Assembly: GCF_001690185.1 (NCBI RefSeq)
Contig: NZ_LZGN01000045.1
Span: forward strand, 54,351-118,350
Reading direction: 5' to 3'
Source of the DNA: Gilliamella sp. wkB308
GTDB taxonomy: Bacteria; Pseudomonadota; Gammaproteobacteria; Enterobacterales; Orbaceae
DNA: 64,000 bases
A model generated the notes under the pieces. That model saw only the letters and a program-made list of their open reading frames with translations, ran no database searches and had not been told where the DNA came from. The position numbers and the translations under genes were made by a program. Positions 47,547 through 57,632 of this stretch are shown here, one piece after another. Each line of letters begins with the position of its first letter. The first letter of the stretch is position 1.

Positions 47547-49964
47547 ATGTTTTCGTGGTGGACTAAAGTTTCTTTTTCACTAATCCAAATCCCAATTAAA
47601 TTATTTGTTAAAAGTAAACCTATACCAGCAGATCCTATTTCTGAATTAGGTCTTGATATCGATAAACCTATACTATATGTTTTGCCCTATAATTCTAAGA
47701 TTGATCTTATGGTTGTTCGTTCTTTATGTTCAAAGTTCGGCTTGCCTGATCCGCTAGAAGGCATCGATATTAATGGTAATATGGTTCCTGCTTATATTTT
47801 TATTGATAAAGGTCCGGGTATTTTTGCCTCTAATAAGCAAAAAACAAAAACGATTGAAATTTTAAGAGAATATATTTCTGCTCATCAAGAAAATCCCGAC
47901 TTGGATATTCAAATGTTACCGGTTTCGGTGATGTTTGGGCGTAGTCCAGATAAAGAAGGCAAAAAAAGCCCTTCTCTACAAGTACTAGGTGCAACTTATA
48001 AATTATACAAAATTATTGTTTCAGGTCGAGATTGCTATACCCGTTTTTCAAGAACCGTGTCATTAAAAGATATCGAAATCAATAATCAACAAAATATTTC
48101 AGTCTTAGCTCATAAACTTGCTCGTGTTGCACGTATTCATTTTACCAAACAAAGAATGGCGTCAGTTGGTCCTAAACTGCCTGTTCGGCAACAAATGCTG
48201 AATAAATTATTAACTAATCCTGGCCTTTCTGATGCAATTCAAGAAGAAGCCAAAAGTAAAAATATTAGTCTTGATAAAGCGAAAAAAAATGCACTGGCAA
48301 TGTTAAACGAAATTGCCGCTAATTTTTCTTATCGAATGCTAAGAATTACCGATATTGTTTTAACTTGGGCATGGAACAGACTTTACCAAGGTTTAAAAGT
48401 AACCAATGCCGATCCCGTTCGAGAACTGGCGCAAAATGGACATGAAATTGTTTATGCACCGTGTCACCGCAGTCACATGGATTATCTTTTATTATCTTAT
48501 GTTCTTTATCGACAAGGATTAGTACCACCTCATATTGCTGCTGGTATCAACTTGAACTTCTGGCCTGCTGGTCCGATTTTTAGACGACTAGGCGCCTTCT
48601 TTATTCGTCGTTCGTTTAGAGGTAATAAACTTTATACTTCCGTTTTTCGTGAATATTTAGCTGAATTATTTATTCGAGGCTATGCTGTTGAATATTTTAT
48701 CGAAGGTGGGCGTTCACGTACCGGTAGATTGCTCGATCCGAAAACAGGCATGCTCATGATGACCATCCAAACGTTATTGCGTGGCGATGCAAGACCTATC
48801 ACCGTTGTGCCGGTTTATATTGGTTATGAACACGTTTTAGAAGTGGCAACTTATGCCAATGAATTACGCGGAGCAAAAAAAGAAAAAGAGAGTTTATGGC
48901 GTACGCTAAAAGCCTTTTTAAAATTAAAAAAATTAGGTTTAGGCTATGTTAATTTTGGTCAACCTATCCCACTCAACCAATTTTTAAATCAACAAATACC
49001 TGAATGGCGTGATGCAATTGAACCAACTGGCACCGCTCGCCCAAATTGGTTGACACCCACTACCAATGCGCTGGCAAAACAGATCATGGAGCGTATCAAT
49101 GCCTCAGCAGCTATTAACGCCATGAATTTATGTTGCTCTATCTTATTGGCTGCGGATCAACGGGCATTAACTAAAGTTAAACTTATAGAACATATTAATT
49201 ACCTTCTTACCTTACTAAAAAATATTCCTTATTCTGATTTGATAACGATTCCCGATCAAAGCGCGGATGAACTATTTGAACATGCTAAACAAATGGGTAA
49301 ATTTGTTATCACAACCGATGAGGCTGGCGAAATTGTCGGTTTAACCACTGAACAAGCGGTTTTAATGACTTATTATCGTAATAATATTCAACATTTGCTG
49401 ATCATTCCTGCAATCGTTGCCAGAATTCTTGTGAAGAATAATCGCATCTCCTCAGAAGCGGTTTTAGAACAGGTAAAATTGCTTTTCCCATTAATTAAAT
49501 CTGAACTGTTTTTATATCATAATGAAGCGCAGTTAGTTGAATATGTAAACCAAATCATTACCACCTATTGTGACTTAAATTTAATTAGTTGTACGTCAGA
49601 TAAATTAGTGCTCAATTATGCAAAAATATCTAGTTTACAATTAATTGCTTCATCATCAAAAGATACCTTACAACGTTATGTGATTGCTTTTTCGCTTTTG
49701 CAAAAAGATCCTTCAATTAGTCGAGCTAATTTAGAAAAAGAAGGTCGATTAATCGCGGAAAGATTATCGGTATTACATGGAATTAATGCGCCAGAATTTT
49801 TTGATAAAGGGGTCTTTTCAACACTGGTTGCTTCACTAAGAGAACAAGGTTATTTGGATGATCAAGATAGTACCAGTTTTCAAAAAATTGAAAACATGAA
49901 TAACATCTTAAAACCCCTCATTACTAATCGAGTCTTACAAACAATTGAGGAAATTAATCCTTAA
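47547..49964 (+). CDS. plsB: glycerol-3-phosphate 1-O-acyltransferase
   Basis: Inner-membrane-associated enzyme adding the first acyl chain in phospholipid synthesis. About 805 residues from ATG 47547 (E. coli 807); an ATG five codons earlier precedes the GAGG SD and is less likely. Acyltransferase blocks: CHRSHMDYLLLSYVLY (HX4D), GAFFIRRSFRGNKLY, VEYFIEGGRSRTGRLLDP and VPVYIGYEHV. The N-terminal KSKPIPADP matches E. coli PlsB. Single gene. Confidence 0.96.
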   Translation: MFSWWTKVSFSLIQIPIKLFVKSKPIPADPISELGLDIDKPILYVLPYNSKIDLMVVRSLCSKFGLPDPLEGIDINGNMVPAYIFIDKGPGIFASNKQKTKTIEILREYISAHQENPDLDIQMLPVSVMFGRSPDKEGKKSPSLQVLGATYKLYKIIVSGRDCYTRFSRTVSLKDIEINNQQNISVLAHKLARVARIHFTKQRMASVGPKLPVRQQMLNKLLTNPGLSDAIQEEAKSKNISLDKAKKNALAMLNEIAANFSYRMLRITDIVLTWAWNRLYQGLKVTNADPVRELAQNGHEIVYAPCHRSHMDYLLLSYVLYRQGLVPPHIAAGINLNFWPAGPIFRRLGAFFIRRSFRGNKLYTSVFREYLAELFIRGYAVEYFIEGGRSRTGRLLDPKTGMLMMTIQTLLRGDARPITVVPVYIGYEHVLEVATYANELRGAKKEKESLWRTLKAFLKLKKLGLGYVNFGQPIPLNQFLNQQIPEWRDAIEPTGTARPNWLTPTTNALAKQIMERINASAAINAMNLCCSILLAADQRALTKVKLIEHINYLLTLLKNIPYSDLITIPDQSADELFEHAKQMGKFVITTDEAGEIVGLTTEQAVLMTYYRNNIQHLLIIPAIVARILVKNNRISSEAVLEQVKLLFPLIKSELFLYHNEAQLVEYVNQIITTYCDLNLISCTSDKLVLNYAKISSLQLIASSSKDTLQRYVIAFSLLQKDPSISRANLEKEGRLIAERLSVLHGINAPEFFDKGVFSTLVASLREQGYLDDQDSTSFQKIENMNNILKPLITNRVLQTIEEINP

Positions 49965-49975
49965 TCACGAGTTGG

Positions 49976-50020
49976 TATAGATAGAGTTTGCCCCTTTATC
50001 AGTGGCAAGCTCTATCTATA
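49976..50020 (+). terminator. long hairpin after plsB
   Basis: A 17-bp inverted repeat (TATAGATAGAGTTTGCC / GGCAAGCTCTATCTATA, one G-U pair) with an 11-nt loop, 12 nt after the plsB stop. No strong T-run. Confidence 0.55.
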
Positions 50021-50188
50021 TTGTTGGATATAGCAAAATCCACTATGCCAATCGATTCACTTGATAGCGCGTATATTGATAATAATTTTAAGTTTTGTTA
50101 GGATGAGCTTTACGCAATTATTGCAAAGTGCTATTAACAATTTTAGATAAAATTTAATAAAAATTATCGGATCTTTTCTTCCGATTTT

Positions 50189-50202
50189 TTGATCAAAGTC
50201 AA
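50189..50202. promoter_or_regulatory. FNR-like binding site
   Basis: TTGATCAAAGTCAA matches the FNR consensus TTGAT-N4-ATCAA at nine of ten fixed positions. It lies about 140 nt upstream of the formate dehydrogenase start. Confidence 0.6.
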
Positions 50203-50337
50203 ACTTTAACTATTGATACCTGTTTTTTCCTTTATTTCCAATTAATAAACGATTATTATGAATTATTATCCGATAGGGATATTAGTACCTAACAATATTA
50301 TAAATTAAAATGTAATGTCAGCTTTTAAGGAGTTCAT

Positions 50338-53300
50338 ATGCTATTTAACCGTAGACAGTTCTTTAAGATCTGCGCTGGTGGCATGGCAGGAACAACAGTT
50401 GCCACGCTTGGACTTGCTCCCAATGTGGCGCTCGCACAAACTCGCCAATTCAAATTATTAAAATCGAAAGAAACCCGCAATAACTGTACCTACTGTTCGG
50501 TTGGCTGTGGAATGTTACTTTATAGCCGAGGAGATGGGGCTAAAAATGCCGAATCTTCCATTTTTCATGTAGAAGGCGATCCGGATCATCCGGTAAGTCG
50601 TGGTTCACTATGCCCAAAAGGTGCTGGGGTACTAGACTATATCAAAAGCGAACAACGTGTTAAATATCCCGAATATCGTGCTCCTGGCTCTGATCAATGG
50701 CAACGTATCAGTTGGGATGAAGCGATTGATCGCATTGCTCGATTGATGAAAGAAGACCGAGATAAAAACTTTATCGAAAAAAATGAACAAGGTACAACCG
50801 TGAATCGCTGGACATCAACCGGTTGGTTGGTCACTTCAGCTGCGAGTAATGAAACGGGTTGGTTAGCGTTCAAAATAGCTCGCTCATTAGGTATGCTAAG
50901 TCTTGAAACCCAAGCAAGGGTTTGTCATGGCCCGTCGGTATCTAGTCTTGCAGCAACGTATGGACGTGGTGCGATGACAAATAACTGGAATGACATTAAA
51001 AATGCCAATGTCGTCATCGTTATGGGTGGAAATGCTGCTGAAGCTCATCCGGTTGGTTTTAAGTGGGCGATTGAAGCTAAAATCACAAATGGCGCTGAAC
51101 TCATCGCTATTGATCCTCGTTTTCACCGCACGGCTTCAGTTGCAGATAAATATGTTCCGATTCGTGCAGGTTCAGATATTGCATTCTTACTAGGTATTAT
51201 TAATTATCTCATTACCCATAACGAAGTTAATTTTGAATATTTAGTCACACACAGTAACGCTAGTTTAATTGTGAGTGATGACTTTAATTTTGATGAAAAT
51301 AGTGGTTTATTTAGTGGTTATGATGCCGATAATCGCCAATACGATCAAGCTAGTTGGACATATCAAAAAGATGAAAAAGGTTATGCGCTTCGAGATAAAA
51401 CACTCAGTCATCCACGCTGTGTATGGAATCTGTTAAAACAACATGTTAGTCGATATACTCCAGAAATGGTAAACAAAGTCACTGGAAGCCCGATAGACGG
51501 ATTTTTACATGTTTGTCGCTCTCTTGCCAGCACGAAAACCAATGACCGAGCAGCAACATTTTTATATGCCTTAGGCTGGACTCAGCATACTTATGGCACC
51601 CAAATTATTCGTACTGCTGCAATGATTCAACTTATTTTAGGTAATGTGGGTGTCATGGGTGGGGGAATTAATGCCTTACGTGGACACTCGAATATCCAAG
51701 GTTTAACCGATGTCGGACTCTTATCCAATCGTTTACCTGCATATTTGGATTTACCTAAAGACTCGCAAGTTTCGCTTGAACAGTATCTGGATGAAAAAAC
51801 GCCTAAACCGTTGGGCGCCAATGAGGTGAACTTCTGGGGTAACTATGCTAAATTCTTCATCAGCTTTATGAAAGCGATGTATGGTGATAAAGCGACTAAA
51901 GACAATCAGTGGGGATTTGATTGGTTACCTAAATGGGATAAGACTTACGATATATTACGCTTTAGTAAAATGATGCGTGACGGTCAAGCCAATGGTTTTA
52001 TTTGTCAAGGATTCAATCCACTTGCTGCCTTACCCGATAAAAATAGTATTCGTGAAGGATTATCTAAACTCAAATTCTTGGTAAACATTGATCCTTTGCC
52101 CACTGAAACGGCCGAATTTTGGAAAAATCATGGTGAGTCAAACGATGTCGATTCAAGCAAAATTCAAACCGAAGTCTTTCGATTACCAACTAACTGTTTC
52201 GCTGAAGAAAACGGAACAATTGTCAATTCATCTCGTTTATTGCAATGGCATTGGGCAGCAGCAAAGCCCCCTTATGAATCGCTATATGATCCAGAAATCA
52301 TTTCACGTATCTTTCTAAGAATCAAAGAACTTTATGCTGAAGAAGGCGGTGCTTATCATGAACCGATTAAAAATCTTTCTTGGGATTACCAAGATCCAGA
52401 AGGACCAGCAGCAGAAGAGTTAGCCCAAGAGTGTAATGGTCGTGCTCTCGCTGACCTTACGGATACCAACGGTAATGTGATTCTGAAAAAAGGCCAATTA
52501 TTAAGTGGTTTTTCTCAGCTTAAAGATGATGGTACCACCTCTTCAGGTATCTGGATATTCTGTGGTTCGTGGACTGAACAAGGCAATTTAATGGCAAGGC
52601 GTGATCCAACAGATCCATCTGGTAAAGGTATCCATGCAGGTTGGGCATGGTCATGGCCAATGAATCGACGTGTACTCTATAATCGGGCATCGGCAGATGA
52701 ACACGGCAATCCATGGGATCCAAACCGTGTATTGATAAAATGGAATGGTTCTCATTGGGATGGCAATGATGTCGCTGACTTTACCGCTACCTTGTCTCCA
52801 AGTTCTGGTGCAGGCGCCTTTATTATGAATAACGATGGTTTAGGTGGATTATTCTGCTTAAATCGTCTGGTTGATGGGCCCTTCCCTGAGCATTACGAAC
52901 CATTTGAAACGCCAATTACAAATAATCCGTTGCATCCAGAACAAATCAATAATCCGGTTGCTCGAGCATTTAAAGAAGATTTAGCGCGTTTAGGTTCAGC
53001 AGATGAATTTCCTTATGTGGGAACAACATACAGTATTACAGAACATTTCCACTTTTGGACACAACACGCAAGATTGGCCTCAATTACGCAACCAGAACAA
53101 TTTATCGAACTAAGCGAAAATCTTGCCAATAAAAAAGGAATCAAATTAGGCGACACCGTTAAAGTGACTTCGTATCGAGGCTATATAAAAGCTAAAGCGG
53201 TTGTAACTAAACGCTTACCTACGTTAACGGTAGACGGTAAAGAGATCGAAACCATTGGAATCCCAATTGTTTGGGGATTCACTGGACAAACTAAGAAAGG

Positions 53301-53406
53301 ATTTTTGGTCAATGAATTAACCCCTCATTTAGGTGATGCAAATTCTCAAACGCCAGAATATAAATCATTCTTAGTTAACATCGAAAAAGTTACCACCGTG
53401 GCATAG
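50338..53406 (+). CDS. fdnG: formate dehydrogenase major subunit, cysteine type
   Basis: Catalytic molybdopterin subunit of a membrane-bound respiratory formate dehydrogenase (FdnG/FdoG family). 1022 residues (E. coli about 1015). The Tat signal has RRQFFK followed by a hydrophobic stretch and ALA cleavage site. A [4Fe-4S] motif CTYCSVGC ... LCPKG follows. At residue 196, where E. coli FdnG has selenocysteine, the codon is TGT (Cys; 50923-50925) in ARVCHGPSVSSLA, so no stop-codon recoding is needed. fdnG and fdoG cannot be told apart by eye. First gene of an operon with beta and gamma subunits and fdhE. Confidence 0.95.
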   Translation: MLFNRRQFFKICAGGMAGTTVATLGLAPNVALAQTRQFKLLKSKETRNNCTYCSVGCGMLLYSRGDGAKNAESSIFHVEGDPDHPVSRGSLCPKGAGVLDYIKSEQRVKYPEYRAPGSDQWQRISWDEAIDRIARLMKEDRDKNFIEKNEQGTTVNRWTSTGWLVTSAASNETGWLAFKIARSLGMLSLETQARVCHGPSVSSLAATYGRGAMTNNWNDIKNANVVIVMGGNAAEAHPVGFKWAIEAKITNGAELIAIDPRFHRTASVADKYVPIRAGSDIAFLLGIINYLITHNEVNFEYLVTHSNASLIVSDDFNFDENSGLFSGYDADNRQYDQASWTYQKDEKGYALRDKTLSHPRCVWNLLKQHVSRYTPEMVNKVTGSPIDGFLHVCRSLASTKTNDRAATFLYALGWTQHTYGTQIIRTAAMIQLILGNVGVMGGGINALRGHSNIQGLTDVGLLSNRLPAYLDLPKDSQVSLEQYLDEKTPKPLGANEVNFWGNYAKFFISFMKAMYGDKATKDNQWGFDWLPKWDKTYDILRFSKMMRDGQANGFICQGFNPLAALPDKNSIREGLSKLKFLVNIDPLPTETAEFWKNHGESNDVDSSKIQTEVFRLPTNCFAEENGTIVNSSRLLQWHWAAAKPPYESLYDPEIISRIFLRIKELYAEEGGAYHEPIKNLSWDYQDPEGPAAEELAQECNGRALADLTDTNGNVILKKGQLLSGFSQLKDDGTTSSGIWIFCGSWTEQGNLMARRDPTDPSGKGIHAGWAWSWPMNRRVLYNRASADEHGNPWDPNRVLIKWNGSHWDGNDVADFTATLSPSSGAGAFIMNNDGLGGLFCLNRLVDGPFPEHYEPFETPITNNPLHPEQINNPVARAFKEDLARLGSADEFPYVGTTYSITEHFHFWTQHARLASITQPEQFIELSENLANKKGIKLGDTVKVTSYRGYIKAKAVVTKRLPTLTVDGKEIETIGIPIVWGFTGQTKKGFLVNELTPHLGDANSQTPEYKSFLVNIEKVTTVA

Positions 53407-53421
53407 GCAGGAGGATTAATT

Positions 53422-54396
53422 ATGTCATTACAAACTCAAGATATTATTCGTCGTTCTGCAACTAATGATTTAACGCCTGCGCCGCGAGCACGTGATTATC
53501 AACAAGAGGTGGCCAAATTAATTGATGTCACCACCTGTATTGGTTGTAAAGCGTGCCAAGTCGCCTGTAGCGAATGGAATGACCTGCGAGCCGAAGTTGG
53601 CAATACGTTCGGTGTTTACGATAATCCGGCTGATTTGGAGCCTAAAGCATGGACGGTAATGCGCTATTCTGAAGTTGAAATTAACGGAAAATTTGAATGG
53701 CTAATTCGCAAAGATGGGTGTATGCACTGTTCTGAGCCTGGCTGTTTAAAATCGTGCCCTTCTGAAGGTGCTATCATTCAATATGCTAACGGAATCGTCG
53801 ATTTTCAGTCAGAACATTGTATTGGTTGTGGCTATTGTGTAGCAGGTTGCCCGTTTAACATCCCTCGTATCAGTAACGAAGACAATCGAGCCTATAAATG
53901 TACTTTATGTGTTGATCGTGTTTCGGTTGGACAAGAGCCGGCTTGCGTTAAAACCTGCCCGACTGGTGCTATTCATTTCGGGACTAAACAAGATATGATT
54001 CGACATGCTGAGCACCGAATAGCAGATTTAAAAAAACGGGGGTTTGAACATGCAGGGCTTTATAACCCTCAGGCGGTCAATGGAACGCATGTCATGTATG
54101 TATTACATCACGCTGATCAACCCGATCTGTATCATGGTTTGCCAGATGAACCCCATATCAGTGAACTGGTTAGATTCTGGAAAGGCCCTTGGAAACCACT
54201 TTCAGCTGCCGCCTTTATTGCTACTTTTGGTGGATTACTTTTCCATTACATGGGCGTCGGTGCAATTGAAGTAGACGAAGAAGATATCGAACAGGAAAAA
54301 CAAGCGGATAAACAAGCAAGAAAACGATTAGGATTACCTATTTTTGGTCGTAAAAATAGTGCCGACATACCACAAAAGGAGGAACATCATGAATAA
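53422..54396 (+). CDS. fdoH: formate dehydrogenase iron-sulphur (beta) subunit
   Basis: Electron-transfer subunit carrying four [4Fe-4S] clusters. Cysteine groups: [42 protein letters not shown] and CTLCVDRV ... CVKTCP. A C-terminal transmembrane helix ([17 protein letters not shown]) anchors it to the periplasmic side. 324 residues, longer than E. coli FdoH (300) by a charged tail. SD AGGAGG; 15 nt after the alpha gene and overlapping the gamma gene by 8 nt. Confidence 0.95.
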   Translation: MSLQTQDIIRRSATNDLTPAPRARDYQQEVAKLIDVTTCIGCKACQVACSEWNDLRAEVGNTFGVYDNPADLEPKAWTVMRYSEVEINGKFEWLIRKDGCMHCSEPGCLKSCPSEGAIIQYANGIVDFQSEHCIGCGYCVAGCPFNIPRISNEDNRAYKCTLCVDRVSVGQEPACVKTCPTGAIHFGTKQDMIRHAEHRIADLKKRGFEHAGLYNPQAVNGTHVMYVLHHADQPDLYHGLPDEPHISELVRFWKGPWKPLSAAAFIATFGGLLFHYMGVGAIEVDEEDIEQEKQADKQARKRLGLPIFGRKNSADIPQKEEHHE

Positions 54397-55087
54397 AAAA
54401 GGAATGATTCTTAGAACACCACTTATTGTACGTTTTTGCCATTGGTGTATGGTGTGTCTTTTCATTTTAACGGCATTATCTGGTTTATCGTTATTTTTTC
54501 CATCCATTAAACTATTTGGGCTTGTTCTTGGAACCCCTCAACTGGTTAGAGCGTTACATCCCCTAATTGGGTGCATCGTCTTTATACTGTTGATGTTTAT
54601 GTTTGTAAAACTTGCTCATCATAATATCCCTAATAAAAATGATCTGTTATGGATCAAGAATTTTAAACACGTCATCATGGGCAAAGAAGAAGGTATCCCC
54701 ATTGGCAAATATAATGTTGGTCAGAAATTTTTATTTTGGTGTATCATGAGTTTAATTACTGTGTTATTCGTAACCGGTATGATTATGTGGCGAAGATATG
54801 TTTCAGATTATTTTTCAATTGAAATTGTTCGTATTGCAATCTTTTTCCACTCGTTCGCAGCTATTTGCTTAATTTTACTCGCTATTGGCCATGCTTATAT
54901 GGCTATCTGGGTTAAAGGTTCAATTAAAGGGATGATTACAGGATATGTATCTCGAGCTTGGGCTCGAAAAAACCACTCTTCATGGTATGAAGAAGAAATG
55001 CAAAAAATCTATCAACAGGAACTGGAAGCAGATAAACCTTTAGATCTGAAGCAAACAACAAAAGTCGAACAAAAAACAGCTTTATAG
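54389..55087 (+). CDS. fdoI: formate dehydrogenase cytochrome b556 (gamma) subunit
   Basis: Inner-membrane di-haem b subunit passing electrons to quinone. Four hydrophobic segments; probable haem-ligand histidines include His18 (RFCHW), one in RALHPLIG, one in FFHSFAAIC and one in IGHAYMA. ATG 54389 behind AAGGAGG gives 232 residues; the frame from 54344 lies within the beta gene. The C-terminal charged tail is longer than in E. coli FdoI (211). Confidence 0.93.
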   Translation: MNKKGMILRTPLIVRFCHWCMVCLFILTALSGLSLFFPSIKLFGLVLGTPQLVRALHPLIGCIVFILLMFMFVKLAHHNIPNKNDLLWIKNFKHVIMGKEEGIPIGKYNVGQKFLFWCIMSLITVLFVTGMIMWRRYVSDYFSIEIVRIAIFFHSFAAICLILLAIGHAYMAIWVKGSIKGMITGYVSRAWARKNHSSWYEEEMQKIYQQELEADKPLDLKQTTKVEQKTAL

Positions 55088-55112
55088 TTGTTTCTAAAAT
55101 ATATCTATTGTA

Positions 55113-55134
55113 TCCGCTGATACCCATCAGCGGA
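55113..55134 (+). terminator. hairpin between fdoI and fdhE
   Basis: Perfect 9-bp stem TCCGCTGAT / ATCAGCGGA around ACCC. There is no T-run, so it may reduce read-through into fdhE or stabilise the upstream mRNA. Confidence 0.45.
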
Positions 55135-55190
55135 ATTATCTCAATCACTAAATCGATTATGGATAAAATAATCATGAATGGTAACCAATA

Positions 55191-56099
55191 ATGAGTATAA
55201 AAATCATCCCACAAGCTCAACTTGAAGAACAAAATATCAATTCCGTTATCAGACAAATCCCATTACTTTTTTATCCTTCACCAACAACGCTCTATTTGCA
55301 TCGAGCTAACAGGCTAAAAGAATTAGCAAAAAATAGTCCTTTTAGTGATTATCTCTGTTTTTGTGCTCAATTAGTGCAAGCGCAAGCAGACTTAGTTAGC
55401 CAAAAACCGCTAAATAAAAGGCTAATCGAGCCATTAAATAATGATTTACCACCACTAAGTATAGAAAACGATACATTACCCCATTCCTGGCAGGATTATT
55501 TAAAGGCATTATTACAATCATCATCAAATTTAACCGATCAAATTTCACTCGTGATTGAACAACTGGATAAAAACAGTATTGAGCAATTACAAAAGAAAGC
55601 TTTGCATTTACTTAAAGGCGAATTTCACGCAGTTGATGGCAATGAAGCCGTATTTATTTGGTCTGCACTCTCTGTCTACTATAGTCAACTAGCTAGCCAA
55701 ATCAAAGGTAAAGCGGTATCCGAAAATAGTGACAAAAATTGGTTATGTCCTGTTTGTAATAGCATGCCGGTTGCTAGCGTCATTCAATTGGGTGGTCATA
55801 ATGGACTACGTTATTTACATTGTAGTTTATGTGAAAGTGAATGGTATGTGCCAAGAGTGAAATGTACCAACTGTGATAACATGAAAAATATTGAATATTT
55901 TTCGTTAGACAGTGAATTATCAGCCACTAAAACAGAATGTTGTGATGCTTGCCACAGCTATTTAAAAATCTTTGATCAGGATAAAGATCCGCATATTGAA
56001 GTTGTTGCTGATGATATTGCATCTTTAATACTTGATATCAAAACCGAAGAAGAAGGTTTTGCAAAAAGTGGTATCAATCCCTTTGTATTTGCGCAATAA
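55191..56099 (+). CDS. fdhE: formate dehydrogenase accessory protein FdhE
   Basis: Cytoplasmic Tat proofreading/assembly factor for respiratory formate dehydrogenases. 302 residues (E. coli 309). The rubredoxin-like C-terminal half has CxxC pairs CPVCNSMPVAS, CSLCESEW, CTNCDN and CDACHSYLK, and the conserved FHAVDGNEAVFIW region precedes them. About 100 nt after fdoI, consistent with the usual fdo-fdhE order. Confidence 0.94.
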   Translation: MSIKIIPQAQLEEQNINSVIRQIPLLFYPSPTTLYLHRANRLKELAKNSPFSDYLCFCAQLVQAQADLVSQKPLNKRLIEPLNNDLPPLSIENDTLPHSWQDYLKALLQSSSNLTDQISLVIEQLDKNSIEQLQKKALHLLKGEFHAVDGNEAVFIWSALSVYYSQLASQIKGKAVSENSDKNWLCPVCNSMPVASVIQLGGHNGLRYLHCSLCESEWYVPRVKCTNCDNMKNIEYFSLDSELSATKTECCDACHSYLKIFDQDKDPHIEVVADDIASLILDIKTEEEGFAKSGINPFVFAQ

Positions 56100-56380
56100 G
56101 AATTTAGCTTCTAATAAATTTAGAATTAACCTTGAATAGGTAACTGAACAATATTAGTAGCTATTTTTAGCTTTCTTTCATGAAAAGCAGGATAAAAAAA
56201 CCAATAATCTGATTATTATATTCTTAATTCGCTTGAAATTTTAGCGTATTTTTATATTAATCAGATAATGCCTCATCCTTTTAAAAAAATAAGAATGACA
56301 AAAAAGTCCAATTACACCTTAACATTTTGGTTGAATCAGTTTAGAATAATACTATTGTACTAGTTTGCGAGTTTATTTTT

Positions 56381-57340
56381 ATGAAACGCTTTTTTTTATT
56401 CAGTTGTTTGATGTTAATTACCCCTTTTGTGTGTATAGCCAATACGGTAAAAAGTGTTGCTATAACAGCTATTGTTGAACATCCATCACTAGATCAAATC
56501 CGAGATGGTGTAAAAGATGAATTAACAAGCAGTGGTTATCTATTAAATGAAAATCTAACGGTTAAGTACAAAAGCGCCCAAGGCAGTAGCGCGACTGCAG
56601 CACAAATTGCCAGACAATTTATTGCCGATAAACCCGATGTTATCGTCGCCATTGCCACACCAAGTGCACAAGCAACAGCCGCAGTAACGAAAAAAATCCC
56701 ACTCGTATTTGCAGGAATTACCGATCCCATTGCCGCAAAACTAGTTAAAAATTGGGAACCAACCAATACCAATATTACGGGTGTATCTGATTTTCAAGAG
56801 ATTGGTCCTCAAATCGATTTTATGAAAAAAATTGTCCCAAATGTAAAATCGGTAGGATACATCTACAGTCCAAGCGAAATCAATTCCACTGTGGTAATGA
56901 AAAATTTGAAAGCACAACTTGCAGAACAAAATATTTCATTGGTTGCAGTGCCCGCACAACGAACTGCGGATATTTCCACTGCGGCAAATTCATTAAAAGG
57001 CAAAGTTGACTTGATTTATACAACAACCGATAACAATGTTGTATCTGCCTATGAATCATTAGTAAAATTTGCTAACGAAAACAAAATTCCTTTGTTAGCA
57101 TCTTTTCCTGATGCTATTGAAAGAGGCGCCGTTGCGGCTTATGGTATGAGTTATTATGATGTTGGCCGTCAATCTGGCAAACTTGTTGTTCGCATTTTAA
57201 ATGGAGAAAAACCCGGCAGTATTGCGCCAGAAATTGGACAAGCATTACGATTGGTTATCAATATTGAAGCCGCGAAAAAACAAGGCGCAACATTATCGCC
57301 AGAAGTTATTCAGTCCGCTTATAAAGTCATTGGTGAATAA
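56381..57340 (+). CDS. ABC transporter substrate-binding protein (PF04392 family), first copy
   Basis: A 319-residue periplasmic binding protein with signal peptide ending near CIANT. Family segments: AITAIVEHPSLDQIRDGVKD, AQGSSATAAQIARQF, PDVIVAIATPSAQATAA, GYIYSPSEINST and DLIYTTTDNNVVSAYESL. The PF04392 family is associated with importers of aromatic amino acids such as tryptophan (TrpX) in some bacteria. A close paralogue follows at 57633. Ligand unknown. Confidence 0.87.
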   Translation: MKRFFLFSCLMLITPFVCIANTVKSVAITAIVEHPSLDQIRDGVKDELTSSGYLLNENLTVKYKSAQGSSATAAQIARQFIADKPDVIVAIATPSAQATAAVTKKIPLVFAGITDPIAAKLVKNWEPTNTNITGVSDFQEIGPQIDFMKKIVPNVKSVGYIYSPSEINSTVVMKNLKAQLAEQNISLVAVPAQRTADISTAANSLKGKVDLIYTTTDNNVVSAYESLVKFANENKIPLLASFPDAIERGAVAAYGMSYYDVGRQSGKLVVRILNGEKPGSIAPEIGQALRLVINIEAAKKQGATLSPEVIQSAYKVIGE

Positions 57341-57354
57341 CATAATCCCATTTT

Positions 57355-57383
57355 ATGCTTTGCTGAATCAATCAGCAGAGCAT
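57355..57383 (+). terminator. hairpin after the first binding-protein gene
   Basis: ATGCTTTGCTGA / TCAGCAGAGCAT stem (one G-U) with a short loop. It lacks a T-run; 250 nt of AT-rich sequence without a gene follows before the second copy. Confidence 0.45.
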
Positions 57384-57632
57384 ACCCCTATTATCAACAG
57401 AACTCGCTTACTCTCGAACGAATGATTATTTTTCGTTTTTTTAATCTATAAAAGAAGCAAAATATACCCAATTTTTGTCGATTAAAAGTGCTTTACAAGC
57501 ACTAATCATAACAGATTGTAATTAAAAATTTACAGCTAAATAAGGTGATATTCCTAGAAAATTATTTAAATATGATTTATAGTAAACACATATTTATCTA
57601 AGTTGTAAAAAAATTATTACAAAGGTACCTAT

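Larger units (their letters stand above)
49965..50337. other. regulatory region of the formate dehydrogenase operon
   Basis: 373 nt containing the plsB hairpin, the FNR-like box at 50189-50202 and, at 50327, the strong SD AAGGAG of the fdnG-type gene. Confidence 0.6.

Noticed and set aside
50911..50930. Possible selenocysteine insertion element in the formate dehydrogenase gene
   Set aside because: The key codon is TGT, not TGA, so no recoding element is required.
55191..55256. Minus-strand frame overlapping fdoI and fdhE (54936-55256)
   Set aside because: It runs antisense to two well-supported genes with no family resemblance.
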